Assembly: GCA_036345935.2 (NCBI GenBank)
Contig: JADWOT020001344.1
Coordinates: 1-64,000, forward strand
Reading direction: 5' to 3'
Origin: Taenia hydatigena
Taxonomy: Eukaryota; Platyhelminthes; Cestoda; Cyclophyllidea; Taeniidae
DNA: 64,000 nt
The notes below the pieces were generated by a model that saw only the letters and a program-made list of their open reading frames with translations, ran no database searches and was not told the origin of the DNA. The position numbers were made by a program, and so were the translations under genes. Of this stretch, positions 37,490 to 49,879 are shown one piece after another. Numbering within the stretch: position 1 is the stretch's first letter; each line of letters begins with the position of its first letter.

Positions 37490-38558
37490 TCAGTCTATTT
37501 GGCATCGATGAACTCGAAGGACCAAAACAATTGCTCCAAGATTTGGCTGAATTGCTAAATATAATTTATTTCAAGCGAAGAATCTCTTAGAACTAATTTT
37601 ATGTCCTTCTTGAATTTTGCGGCTCAATTAAATTGTGAACGGAAGTAGGAACTGCGAATCAATTCCATTGCTCGCAAGTGTTTTAGTATTTGTAGAGCAC
37701 CAACCCGCTTTTATGGCACAACGCTCTACCCGCAACACAGACGCTGAGAACAAACCTTCCTCATCCAACTACGCATCATGGCGAGTGCTTGAATCTGCGT
37801 GCTCAGCCCCTTGGATGGATATGTCAAGCTTTGAGTTAGTGTAGGTAGGCGTAGCGTATATGGAGTGGCTTGAAAATTGACAACTTTACAGCTTTAGAAC
37901 TATTTACTCAAAGCTCAATGCCTCATTTTAAATGCAACGAGTCTGAGTTACTCAAATATGATTGTAGTACTTGTGTTCCTTAATTGTGTTTGTAGGCAGG
38001 GGGCGGAAGGACAATTTTAATCTGGTCGCGGACCGACGGAGCTGCACTCCAGAACCTGAGACACCCTCGTCCTACCTTACAATAGCATAAATGTCTAGAG
38101 GCAACCAACTTTCTCCTTTCGTAAAGGTGGAAGAAGGGAAGAGGAGGAAAGAGACGAGCGATCTACAATGTCATGTATATTCCTATTGATGTGTGTGTTA
38201 ACTTAAATTAAACGTGTAAATTGAATGCGTCACTGTATGAGCCTCATAACTCACCAAAATGGAAACATCTGCTTGCATCTAAAAATTGTGAAGTACGCTC
38301 TCCCTGAAAAATTATCTGCTTTGGATTTGGAGTCAAATTTCTGGAAATGATGCGAGCGACCGCACTCAAATTTGTTCATTGTGCTGATCCAAGTGACGTG
38401 CCTTTGCACGTGTAACTACTACATTTTGTAAAGCAAGCACATTCACCCTTACTTTATAGCAATGATATCTGCAATTCTACCAATATTTTAGTAAATCTGA
38501 GAACTTCGAGATTTACAAGAGCGTGGTATTTGGACTCGTTTATTTTTAAAATATTGTT

Positions 38559-39338
38559 GTAGCCCTTTAAAATACACTGACACTTGTGAATTCTTCCCAA
38601 TTCATATCAGATGGCTAGCTGTGAAAAGGCAAAGGTGATTTGCGACTATGAGCGCGTTAGGGAGCAGGACAGCTAATTGCTGCCACTCGACACAAATGTG
38701 CTTGTTCATGCACTGAAACTAAGTCGAGTTCTTCGTCTGAATATCAAGATTCTTCCAAAACCCTACCATTGAATGCGATAAGTTAATGATGCACTGGTGC
38801 TTAGTGGAATGGAACCCTATATAAGATCGGTGGATACATGTGGCATCACCTTGGGTCATAGCGGAAGCAGAATGTCTGATAATGTATGTGTTCCGATGAT
38901 ACAGTCCTCAACGCTCAAGCTAGGTTGGTGTCTTGTGGATCACACGACGAGTGTACCAAAACAACAGACGGGCGTGTCAATATAATGAATCACGTTGCAA
39001 CCATTCAAGTGGTTGTTGCAGTTTCATTGGGCTTCATTGAGGGACCCAGATCTGTTAACAATTGATTAGGCCCCACAAATATTTGTCATCACTGTTATTT
39101 TCGTTGTGGCCAATGCCAACGTATTGATGTCTGGAAGCTGCAGATGCAAGTAAATAACGCAGTGGTCCTGTGAGAAGAAGTTCTGAAGACTTTTCTCGGG
39201 ATCGGTTAACCTTTGTTGCACAATTTATATCTGAGCTAATTCAATTCATCTGCTGTCATTCGACCACACTTTCGTCTGTTTTCTTCATTGATGGATGGGA
39301 AGTGCTGATGCACTCCTTTTCTGCATCATAGGCGATGC
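38559..39338. mobile_element. About 780-bp insertion in block B, element type unknown
   Basis: Block B is interrupted here relative to block A, which runs straight through at 12873. ATTGTT occurs on both sides (38553-38558 and 39339-39344), possibly a 6-bp target duplication. No terminal inverted repeats, poly(A) tail or transposase frame is visible. The longest frame is 62 codons (38797-38985). A loss from block A cannot be excluded, but the flanking repeat favours insertion. Confidence 0.45.
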
Positions 39339-39849
39339 ATTGTTAAGGTGGCTTAATTCGGAGTGGCCTGGGTAGGTGCATAAATGGATGTCGCGGAACA
39401 TTCAATTCTTTAATTCGCATCACTTGGTCAGTTGTAGGTTTAATTTTATTTGACGAAGGGATTGTGAATACAAATGAAAGCATGAGGCGAAATTCTAACA
39501 AAACTTAATTATTATTAATGGAAAAAATCAGCAAATGGGGTTTCGTGTATCCCAATCTGACTAAGAAAAGGTGGATGCATATTATTGTTACACTTTGGCT
39601 GTCCTGCACAAAATGACAAAAGCTAAGCTTACGCGATGAGGTAATGTGCAGGAGGAAGATTCACCAGACTGGAGACTGCATACAGCGAAATCTTTCGATA
39701 CGACTAAATGTGAATGGGCACCTCAATCAGTACCTTAAAAACGAAGCAAGAAGAAGAATTATGAGCCTTAAATATGCTGAGCAGTTAAGTTGAAGCAGGT
39801 AACATGATGGTTACGGTCCAGTCTTGTCTGCATCATTAAAAGTGCAATT

Positions 39850-40298
39850 GTGTCAAATTTTTTAAAATTCGCCCTTATTGCAATTTGTGATTGGCGTCAA
39901 CCCTACCAGCATCATATGTCATGCCCTGATTGCCTCACTCGTGTTCATATGTCACACATGCGCGACATGCGGGTTTATCAGTTTGTGGCAGCTGGCAATA
40001 ATGCTGCAATGTTTATGGGCATTCTGCAGAGCTATGGTCTTTTTGCCTATCCCGTGATGTGTAATAGGAAGGACTATGAATGTTGCGCCACGCTGTGAGC
40101 ATTCGATGTAACTACAGCACTCATGTCATTTCCTCCTTCTTCGGTGTACGCTGTGTATTTATCTATTCTGCTGACTATACTCTTTGGAGTGCCGAAGCTA
40201 TATCAAAGAGCAATGACAGTGGAAACAATGATTCCTCTTTAGCTGCCTCGAGAACAGCACAGAGAATAGATGGTGACGCTTCTGATAGGGACTCATAA
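39850..40298 (+). other. Two overlapping short frames, possible gene relic
   Basis: An 82-codon frame (39850-40098), rich in Met, His and Cys, overlaps a 72-codon frame (40080-40298) in another phase. The second is Ser/Asn/Asp-rich at its end. Together they could be one frameshifted coding relic starting just beyond the end of block B. I recognise no family. Confidence 0.2.
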
Positions 40299-41960
40299 TC
40301 ATTCCAGTCTAGACTTGCAAGCCAGCTGAACAACAAAGATATTCTGCCAAGCATTAGTCCCACACATTTTTGAACACCGACAGCACTGTCTCATTGTCCT
40401 TTCAAATATCAGCCAACGCATAATGCCTGACACCAAAGCAATTGTGCTGTGGCGCGACACTCACTCTCCTTCCTTAGTCGATGCTTAAGAATGTGTGCGT
40501 GTGTGAAAGCGAATCCAACACTCTTTACACATGCTAAATATTTATGCAATAAGTAAGTCTTTTTCTTTGGGCTGAAGACTTTGGGGTCTTAGAGCAATGG
40601 ATTCTGGATGTACGAACGTTTGTTTGTTCTAAAAGGCACCAAAGCGGGTAATTTGCGAAACTTAACTTGGAAATTTCAATTACCGCGATCTCCATATACA
40701 GTAATACTGGTTGGTTTTGATAAAGGAGAGTGAGTGCGCTAACGTCGGGTCTAGATTACGGTACAGGTGACCGTTTATGAATCGTGGGTCACGAAGCCAT
40801 TGCTGTTGTATGAATGAAAATGGAACATGGGATTGGAATGTTTGCTTGATTTCTTTTGATTTTACCTCTATTGCATCGACTGAAAGGCGAAATGTGAGGA
40901 TGACTTCTGGTCTTCGCTCGTGCAATACAGAATAAACCTCTGAGTGCTACGGCGTCACGCCCTGCCACCTCTTTGTGCACTTCTGTTGCACTGCATGTTA
41001 ATGATCCAGTACTCCGTGCACAGACAGATGACTAGCATTGGGTCGGTGAGTTGGGATTCGATCGTAAATCAGGTTGGTTCTTCTTTGTCACCATCCCTAC
41101 CTTGACTTAAATCGGTAAAGTGCGACATCAAGATAAGGCTAAAGGGCTTCAAAAATGGCAGTGGAAGTAGAGATTGAAGATAGCCGAAGAGAAGTCGTAG
41201 GGCACTTTCGTTCAGTCCACTATGGACAACCGATCCTTCCAATCGTATTTGAATGTGACAAATATCATTGTTGAGTTCCTAAATCGCTTCCAGCTTTAAC
41301 CCCATTGCCCTTTAACTTACCGTTATTTGGTGTAAGCTCTTCATGAATCTTTGATAACGGTGCAAATAATTATCGCTTTTTGTTATTTTTATGCAGGGAA
41401 TGTTAGTGTGAAGAAAATCAGGCCAACCATAATCAAACAAAGAAGATTTATGGGCTCGACGCATCAAACCCAGTAAATTATCCACAGAAGTAGTGGTGGA
41501 ATGGTTTAAGAAACAGTTAATAAGCAAAATCTAACCGGATTGCAAGCAGGCAGTGAGACTGCAGACGCGCCACAAGGCATTACCACATAAGTGCTGAATG
41601 AATTACGAAACTGAAGGGCATCGCAATGTTTAGGTACAGTCCGTCACCTAAGCAGCAACCCAATGTCCAGAGACCCCAGCGAGGTGCATGGGCTAAGACT
41701 ACTGTTGTTAGTTTTAAGATGGTTCAACTGCCTTTAATTGGGCGGTTTCCTTTCAAATCTTGTTCCTTAAGCATAATTCAGTCAAGCGGGTTTCGTCCGT
41801 TCACATCCATGCATAACACACTCACCTACTCAATCGGAATTTTTAGGTATACGCGACATCCATAGAATATTCCGCAGTTAGTATCGATGCCACGATGCTT
41901 AACAAATGAACTCATTCGGCCAAAAATATAAGTAGTAAAAGGAAAAAAAGCTGCTTGTTT
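40299..41960. other. Gene-poor stretch
   Basis: Short frames on both strands, none recognisable. Confidence 0.4.
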
Positions 41961-42065
41961 ATCTTTGGGCATAGCAAGGCTAAAAATTGTGCGCATAACT
42001 TCATTTTGGAGGTCATAAAGGAGTGACTTTAAATGCGCATCCTTGTGTACGAAACAGAGGGATTG
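41960..42065 (-). repeat. Repeat H, single copy
   Basis: Read on the reverse strand, this shares GGATGCGCATTTAAAG, a CCTCCAAAATGAAG stretch and TTATGCGCAC with both arms of the hairpin at 42436-42835. It lies within a 119-codon reverse frame (41826-42185) of unknown nature. The frame is not kept in the hairpin arms beyond about 35 residues. Confidence 0.45.
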
Positions 42066-42435
42066 GTGCGAGATGGGCAGGTGGAAAGGGGTGGGATCCG
42101 CAGAAGTGGTAAATAATGCGACCCAGCCACCCAATCGGAGGAAAAGGCAATAAATGATAGAAAGTTGAGCAGTAGTGGAAATCACAATGCTCTACATCAT
42201 TTCATCTGTGCACAAAATGAGGAGCAGACACTCTGTTGAACGCTTCGGAGGCTAACAACACAGGATAGTGCCGATGACGAAGAGTCACTCAAGGACCTTT
42301 GATTTTTGGCACAAGACCTTCGAGAATGACATCCGGAATAGGCTCGATTTGTAGACTACAACCAGTCAGGCATACCGAATAAACTCATTAAGCAAAAATG
42401 TAGCTAGCAGAGAAATACCGATCTTTGTGCTTTAC

Positions 42436-42835
42436 TTTAAGTTCAGCGAAGTTAGAGTGGATGCTATGCTCTTGTTCAACGGAAATCGTGCGCAAAACTT
42501 TAAATTGGAGGTTGGAAGAAAATGATATTAAATGCGCATCCATATGCAGGAAACACAGACTTACGCCTCATATCGCTTATGAGATTAAGAAGATGCGCAA
42601 GCTTTGCAAGGGTCCGCTCAACGAAGCGCAAAGCACTGGTTGAGTGAGTTAGTTATAAAGCCACGGGGCTCCTAGACCACAATGTATGGCGTAAGTCTGT
42701 GTTTCTAGCATGTGTAGGCGCATTTCAAGTCATTTCTTTCCAACCTCCAGTTTGAAGTTTTGTGCCGATTCAAATTAAACAAAGGCACAGCATCTATTTT
42801 AACCTCGCTGAACTTGACTTGAGGCAGTTGGATCA
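42436..42835. repeat. Long imperfect inverted repeat (hairpin), about 140-bp arms
   Basis: The left arm, about 42436-42575, is the reverse complement of about 42685-42835, with many mismatches but few indels. Shared stretches are AAGTTCAGCGA, AACTGGAGGTTGGAA, AAATGCGC and AAACACAGACTTACGCC. The spacer is about 110 bp. Related single arms are at 41960-42065 and possibly 43297-43350. There is no target duplication that I can define and no coding capacity. Confidence 0.6.
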
Positions 42836-44104
42836 GCAGCATCTTTGTTCCTGCTACATTTTTACTAAACGAGTATTTGGTCCGCTCAACTAAGTGCATT
42901 CCACAATTGGAGCCTGTTTTGGTTGTCAGCCTCGAAGGCCTTTCGCTAACAATTAAAGGTCTTTCGTTATTGGCACTAGCATGTGTTGGTGGCGCATTAA
43001 TTGTTCAACAAAGTGTCTGCTCTTCATTTTTATGTATAAATGAAATGAGGTGGCACACCACAGTTTTGCGTCCGTACCTGAGATGATAATGCGTATTAGA
43101 CCATCAAGGCACAATGCTCTTCTCCATTGCAATCACCACAGTTTGTATTGTGATTCCCGCTATCGCCTAATTTCCTCACCATCGATTGTCTTTCCCTTTT
43201 ATTGGGTGGCTGCTTCGTGCAGTTTATTGTTGCTGCAAAATATCACCCTTTGCTAGTGTTGCCCGTCCTGCTCGCATTATTCGGTGTTTTGAGCACATGA
43301 ATGCGCATTTAAAGCTATCATCGCCTAACATCTAATTTGAATCTATGAGCACGCTTCTTGTTTAAAACAACTCACGCCATCCATTCTAAATCGCTAAGGC
43401 TAACTAAAAGTGGGTAGTCCATATTTTTTATTTCACTGGTTATGATTTTAACTAAGCGAGTTCATTTGATCCTCATCATGGTATGTACACAATAAACTGC
43501 GCGTACCGCGTACGTCAAAAGATCTCGATTGAGCAAGTGACCGTCTCACGCGTGGATGTGGGCAGGCGAAGACCGCTAGACTGAATTGTGCTTAAAAAAA
43601 ACAATATTTGGAGGCAAACTGATAATTAAAAAACAATTGCTCTATTCCAAAGCCAACGAGTAGAGTCTTCTTAGCCCATGCATTAGGCTCGGGTCTATAG
43701 GCATTGCGTGTGCGGAGTAAGTGACAAACTGTGCTGAAACTTTCCCGTTGTTCTCTCCGTACTTCCGCGAAAGTGCCTCATGGCACATCTGTAGTCTCTC
43801 CGCTTACAATTAGCTTAGCTTTTGCTTACCAGTTTGTGTCCTCAACCAGTCTACCCCCACATCTGTGGATAATTTCCGGAGTTTGTAAAAGTCAGGCCTA
43901 CTGAAGTTGATGCAATGAGCTTGTAATTATTTTTTCTTGCTTGGGAATGAAGGACTCGATTTTCACCACACTGGCGTTTTTCGTTATAGGAATGACAAAT
44001 ATCGATAGTTATTTGTATCATTATTGAAGGTTCCGAAAGAGCTTACACTATCTGCCGGTAGGTTGATGTGGTAAAATTGGAAGTGATTTGAGAACCCAAT
44101 GATC
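42836..44104. other. Gene-poor stretch
   Basis: No gene seen. A possible single arm of repeat H lies at about 43297-43350. Confidence 0.4.
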
Positions 44105-44720
44105 CATATTCACAAACGCATCAGCCTCCAAACATAAAATATTTTCAATGCAGAAGCAATGACGTTCCGTTCTCACTACACTTTGCATTGGTTTTCAAAA
44201 TTAGCAGTTGTTGTCACTTAAAATAGGCAACTACTCCATTGCGTCACACATATGTGACATGGACACTTCTTAGACAATGATGGTCGATCATGCTGCATTG
44301 CGTCACAAAGGCATTAAACGAAATTAACATGAATGGCCAGAGTCGTGGTCTATTTATTGTGCTGGCAGCATTTTCCTGAATCCAACCAGCGGCATAGCGG
44401 CTGTGGAAAGGTCGCTGGGAGGCACACGTTCTTATACGAATGCGAGATCTTTGGCTTCTTTGCAGATTGCATTTTCCCCTTGGTGGCACGACCTGAAGAC
44501 GAGGTCAATGAATACTTACCACCTCTGTGTCTCAAAGGAACCATTCACAAACTTTGCGGCGACCTTACATGGAGAATGGATAAAAGTAACGGAGTTGGAT
44601 TGGAGGTCGCACTGCCGTCCATTCTCCACATCAACGTATCCTTCGTTAGTTAAGAACAAGTTTGCTTTTAACCATGTGCAACGAATGATAAAAGTACAAT
44701 CGTTGCTTTATTATTAGTTC
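44105..44720 (+). repeat. Dispersed repeat R, copy 2
   Basis: Collinear with 3640-4180 and 49880-50400. It includes the GTCACACATATGTGAC palindrome and the series GGGAGGCACACGTTC, GGCACGACCTGAAGACGAGG and CAAAGGAACC. Overlapping frames of about 100 codons here are not conserved in the other copies. Confidence 0.55.
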
Positions 44721-44867
44721 CACAGCTGGAAGAAGGAGTGTTTAAATGGCTACGTGAGTGAGGCGGCATGCGATTTAAGGACCACCACTAGGCAAAGTGA
44801 TAAAATTTTAGCTCTGAAAATAAAGGACTCAGTCTACCATAGAGGGCGTAGTCAAGTATCTTTTACC

Positions 44868-45560
44868 TACTTCTCACTTCGTATTGCACTGTTTGGCTTA
44901 CAATCCACCTCTCTATCTCATTCTCTACACCTTCTAGGGAGTTCCTCTACGTGGCGGTCCACAATGGCAAGTAAGAAGGTGTACTTCTCTCCCTGCTCCT
45001 TCATCTTTGCTCTATTCACTCTGTCTGCCTTACTTTGTGTAAGTATGCCATTGAGCAGTTCCTCTCTTCGTCCTTCTAGCTAATCGTCTTGATCGGTAAG
45101 AACGTGTGCCTGTATGCGTGTGCGTGTGTTTGGGTGTGCAGGTCTGCTGGCAAAATTGTCCCACCTTCCTCTCCTTATGTGACTTTGTAGACTGCCAGGT
45201 ACACAACCTCATTTTGGCCTTCGACTGTTCTTATGCTGTCCGGTTAGATGGTTAATTAGATGGTTGGTAGGCTGGTTAATTTTGATTCCGTGTTTGTCAC
45301 TCACTTATTACATGCTATTTGCCTCCTGCTTCTTCCGCCCGTGACCTATATCCTTCCTTATTATCCTTCTTTTCATCCTCTTTTCCTTTTTTTATGTCGA
45401 AGGAAAAGCATCACAGAGTGGTGCAAGGAACAGCGACGGCATGGACAATGCTTACTACGGAAGAAGCCAAAACCGGGTCGTGGCGACCTGCCAAAGATGT
45501 GCCGATGGTAACGGGCTGCCTGTGCCTACACAGCAAAAGGGGACTTGGACAATGTGCATT
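44868..45560 (+). pseudogene. Decayed 3' copy of the micro-exon gene (copy 2)
   Basis: Homology to 34470-35210 starts inside intron 5. Exon 6 (44938-44970, 33 nt) is open and has TGG where the 32.5-kb copy has TAA. Exon 7 (45080-45095) has lost 17 nt, which breaks the frame. Exon 8 (45142-45198, 57 nt) is fully open, with 9 of 19 residues unchanged. The last exon (from about 45399) has lost its AG acceptor and carries indels. The missing 5' exons and the broken frame make it a pseudogene. Confidence 0.6.
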
Positions 45561-45584
45561 CCAAAAAATTCCATTCCACATACC

Positions 45585-45860
45585 CTCCGCTTCCCACGGC
45601 GCTATTACCTCTCCTTGCCTTTCTCTTCCCTAATAGAAATGTTTTCCATCTAACTACGTCTTCTTCGGCACTGCACCATGCGCGTTTTATTGGCCAATGA
45701 TATCCACTTTAATGGACACAGCCTCCCGTGCCACAGTCCTTCGCCGCGGTTAGAGCTGTAGCCTCGCATGTCCAGTCCGTGGGATTACATTCAATGAACC
45801 TGACACACAGCAGTGATACACAGCATATTTGTGGCAGGACTTCAAACACTGGCCATGGTC
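45585..45860 (+). repeat. Copy of the gene-family 3' flank (matches 100-360)
   Basis: It follows the decayed last exon of copy 2, as expected for a duplicated gene plus flank. It contains the tRNA-like module 45745-45803, with good A-box-like (GGTTAGAGCTGTAGCC) and B-box-like (GTGGGATTACATTC) stretches. Confidence 0.7.
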
Positions 45861-46284
45861 TATGCTCCTACAGCCAAGTCGACATTCATTTGCCACACAT
45901 ACTACTCATGCCTTCTCTCCCAACCCCCATCAATGTTAGGCGTTCACGGCGGGACGTGTGTCACGGTAGCGGGTGGTTAAGTGGATAAATGAATGGATGG
46001 GTGAGTGGGCAAGCGATCGCATCTTAGTCTCATTGACTCAACAACGAGTCTCGCTAAGAAGCGGAAACGACACCAACATTGGCGAAGCAACCGCAGTGGA
46101 AACAGTTGGCGAAATAGCAAAGAATGACAAACAATTACATTAGCTACGTACTCTACTGATGGTAAAGACATGAGGAAGCAGTGGATTGAGTGGAGTTGTT
46201 GGCTGGCGATTGTATTGAACCAGCCTGTCCACCTGCCTGATAAGAGTACAACGTTTTTGATTCCTATCAATATTTCTACGGATC

Positions 46285-46680
46285 ACAACTTGTCACCTCA
46301 CCAAATCTGCCTTGCTGATATGTCAAACGGGAACGACCGCCAAATCTGCCTTAGAGCTACTAATCATGCTAACACTCTTGGCCTCATTACGTCGCGCTGC
46401 AAAGTCATTAGAAATGCGAAAATCAAACCACTCTTCCACTCATTATACCATGCACCGACTCGCCTAACTTTATTTGCTTCCTTCTCCCGTCTGTGGTCTC
46501 TATCTTTTCTCTCATCCTCCTTCCCTTCCTTCCTGCCATTAGATTAAATAAAACATTGTGGTGGGAGGAGAGGGGTATTAGTGACAATGCGAACAATGCT
46601 GGCCACGGAGGTCACAGCAGGTAGCGGCGATTCGCCTGTCTCCCGCGTGGAGAGAATTATGAGCTGCTTACCCGTTTATG
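46285..46680 (+). pseudogene. Decayed terminal-exon copy of the micro-exon gene (copy 3)
   Basis: 46285-46400 matches flank sequence 361-475. Next come a pyrimidine-rich intron 8-like stretch and an acceptor CCATTAG. A last-exon homologue starts at 46543. A 2-nt deletion near its start shifts the frame. In the shifted frame the WW pair and the following acidic and Gly-rich residues are still recognisable, up to an early TAG. Only the end of the gene is present. Confidence 0.5.
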
Positions 46681-49639
46681 TCAAAATGATACCTTACACA
46701 TGAAGTTGTGTAAATTGCTCAGCACTTGATGAAGTGGCTTCCCAAACCAGCTTAATCGAACATTTCTCGTTTTTAGAAAGTAAATATTTTAAGCGATTCC
46801 ATTCCCACTCACCTTCAGTTTCTATGGATGACAGATGATGGATAAGAGGACACCAAGAAAAGAAGAAATGCAGCAACGAAGTGAGAGCAGAAACTGACAA
46901 AGATGCGGGCGCGTGACTAGGCTAGCGCAATGCGATGATGTCGATATTGATTTGGTGCCGGATGGATATGAATCAGAATGCGTCCTATCTGACTACCTAG
47001 CTATGACTGGCTAGTGTTGGGATATGGATGGGCAGGCAGGTAGATGGCAATTATAACTCTCTCACATTTCATGTATTCTTGTCAACCAGAAGTGAAGTCG
47101 GCGAAGTTGAGACCTCGAGACGTCAGCGTCCAAATCACTTGCATAGACATTCAGAGGATAAGAGCATTCAAGCGATGTCTGCAAGTGACAAGGTAGGTGG
47201 GGTGATGTAAAATCCACTTACACATGAGCAAGCCGGGTGCCGCAGCAAGACATTATTGACCATAGGATCAAACGAGAGTGGGCAGTAGAGACAAGGTAGG
47301 AACAGGTTTACGATTGCAACACTCAGGGCTGTGCACGTCTCAAACAAATATTAGGATTTTTTATATTTTGTTTTCCACGTGTGGTGCAATGATTGCTTAA
47401 TTGATAAATGGAATGGACTACTGATTAATCAGCTAAAAACCAGATATGACGTCAAAGAAGAATAGCGCCAATCGCAAAGCTGTTGATAGTTGTAGTTGTG
47501 GCCACAAATTGGAATTATCTTTCGGGTGCCAACTAACCTATATGGTTCGATAGAAGGGAGAAGGAAGTGAGCGTAAAAGGTGGTGTGGGGGCTTCGTTGA
47601 CCATTCGATCTCCTCGCCATGGCATTCGAGGATCATGCCAGCGATGTGCAATTTGTCCGTGTGTAAGAAGAAGGGCGAGGAGTAAGGAGGAGAAGGGAAT
47701 TGAACATATTGCATTAGAATGGGGCGCATGAGAGCAGGATAGCAGGGAACGAAACCGATCAAATTAAGCCATGTTATGCCGCATCGATCTTGGGTGATTT
47801 GGAGCATTTTATTGCACATCGGATGTTCTGCATTTAGATGCGTGCAAGTTAAATCCGTTTGCCTTAAGCAGCATCAATTTCCACTAGTGCTTGTCTTGTT
47901 TAAAAGCCCTGTTTTTGTCCGCTTGTGCTCGTAAGGCATTTGTTTATTCGTTTTGAGTGATTTGTGTTCCACTTAACATAAATATAGAATTCAGGGCTGT
48001 TAAGATCGTTAAATGCGCGTCTGTCTTTCTACCCATAGAGAGAGGTGAGTCCTTTCGGCGCATGGTAAAGAATGTCAGACACGTGCAACTATCCTTCCAC
48101 CCTTTTACCAACATGGCGGTGGTAAAATGACCTATTACAACCTGTTCGGGTGGAATTACTTGATAGCATAGAAGTAGCTTTATATTTGGAGTTAACCGAA
48201 GGCGAAAGATCCTGGCTCCGAATACACTGCTTGACACTCATGTGTAGAGTTGAGGAATTTAAATTTTGTTAATGGATTGTGCCCTTAATCAAAGAGTTAT
48301 AAATGAACGCAAACCACAGCAAAGCGGCTTAAGAATTTTTGCATAGGTTGGCAGCGATTCGTCCTCCATGTAGCCGGGACTCCGATTCGCCTGAGAAGAC
48401 ATGAAACAAAAAGACTCATTATACGTAGTGAAGCATTCAAACACCAACAAATGAAGAGGATGACTAGTCCGCTTTTCGGAGTCAAAATCATGTGTCTACT
48501 GACATTAGCAGTACACATTGTCAAGAAATGCTATCACCACGCACTCTTAGTTTAGATGGTGGGCGGATGATTTTCGAGGGTATACTCCAAGTGAAAAATA
48601 CGCTGCAGCAATAGACTTGGACTGGCGAACGGCGAAGAAGATGGCAGTAGGGGTAAAAGTGAAGGCGCAGATTTCCTCCACGGTCGGATGTCTACGAAGA
48701 CCTCCATCGAGCAACGTTTACCCTATGAGCTTACACTTTCTCCGTTCCGCCTCTTTTGCTCCCCTTCCCCCCTAAATACAACCGGTTTTACATTATTGCG
48801 GTTTTCATGGACACTGGGTCAAGCGAGTTCCATTGGTTAATTTTATCAACTTCTGTAGAAATGTTTATTTCCCAATGTCTCACTAGCATAGCATGTCTGG
48901 CACTCCAGTAATTTGTGGCGTCTTCCTTCCACTCGATTTCTTGCCTCTGGCAAGACTGCAGCTGTTATATTTTGCCTCTCTTCTCAGTTGTATTATCTAA
49001 GTGCACCTTAGTAGATACTCAGCATTTACATGGCATACCTTCAAACCATTAGGATTGAGTCTAATTTTAAGCACAAAGTGCCATTCTAGCGCTATGGATT
49101 AACCACGCGCTACATCGCGTAAACATCCTTTACCTTCTCAGTTGTATTAGCTAAGTTGGCAAAGACGTGTTCGAAATATGCCTGACTGTACAATACGCAT
49201 CAAACAAAGCATATTTTCATTTATCTAGCACCAGTTTTGCCTGTAAAAAACTGCATTTACTGATCACACTTTAACTTGCTGCCTGAACATAATTTGACAG
49301 AAACAATTAGCCCTTTGATAGGTGGGTTTGATTCTGCACTGTAGCGTTCCACCAATTTCTAAAATTGCAAATTCGGCATTGAGAACTGTTTTCCTTGCTT
49401 AGTGATGTAGATACAGAGGCATGTTGCATGCCTCCATACCCATAGCATAGACGACGCAGATGCTCGATGCGGACGAGAGTGCTTGAGTAACGAATTCTCT
49501 TTGTAGACCGGTCTCGATGTTTTGGTGCAGACATATAGTTAAAGTGGTGTGCGGTAGTGGAAAAAGGATGCTTGACTGAGAAGGTAAATGTCAAGCGGAA
49601 CTTTCGTGTGCTCTTTGCATCGCCGATTGCAGATGGTGA
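46681..49639. other. Gene-poor stretch
   Basis: No frame longer than about 100 codons and nothing recognisable. Confidence 0.4.
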
Positions 49640-49850
49640 AAATAGGAGGAGCGATTGCAATTTGGGCACGTGTTCACGTGGTAAGGATCTCACTGATCGC
49701 CTAGCCTAATGTCCATTCTACAACACAAAGAAGTGTACAAGAAAGATCTCAGTGAGTTTCTAGGTCGTTTGCAGCTAGCCAGAGGAGACAGCCTGGTTGT
49801 GAGCCTAGGTAACTAAGTGGTTTCAGAGGCGCCAATCTATAGCAACTGAT
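49640..49850 (-). repeat. Inverted duplicate of 4786-5050
   Basis: The reverse complement shares AGGCTCACAACCAGGCTGTC and GAATGGACAT with the 4.8-kb copy. A 128-codon reverse frame (49307-49693) overlaps its right part, but the frame is not kept in the other copy. Confidence 0.6.
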
Positions 49851-49879
49851 CGTCCATTGTGTATCCGTTTGTTGTGAAG

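Larger units (their letters stand above)
35237..39853 (+). repeat. Large segmental duplication, block B
   Basis: A mosaic copy of blocks A1 and A2. 35237-35505 matches 1-265, 35506-35765 matches 1735-2010, 35790-35900 matches 2030-2150, 35902-38558 matches 10222-12872, and 39340-39853 matches 12873-13392. Compared with A it lacks about 1.5 kb and 8 kb. Part of the missing 1.5 kb (266-475) is present beside the copies at 45.8 and 46.3 kb, which favours deletion from B. Confidence 0.85.
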
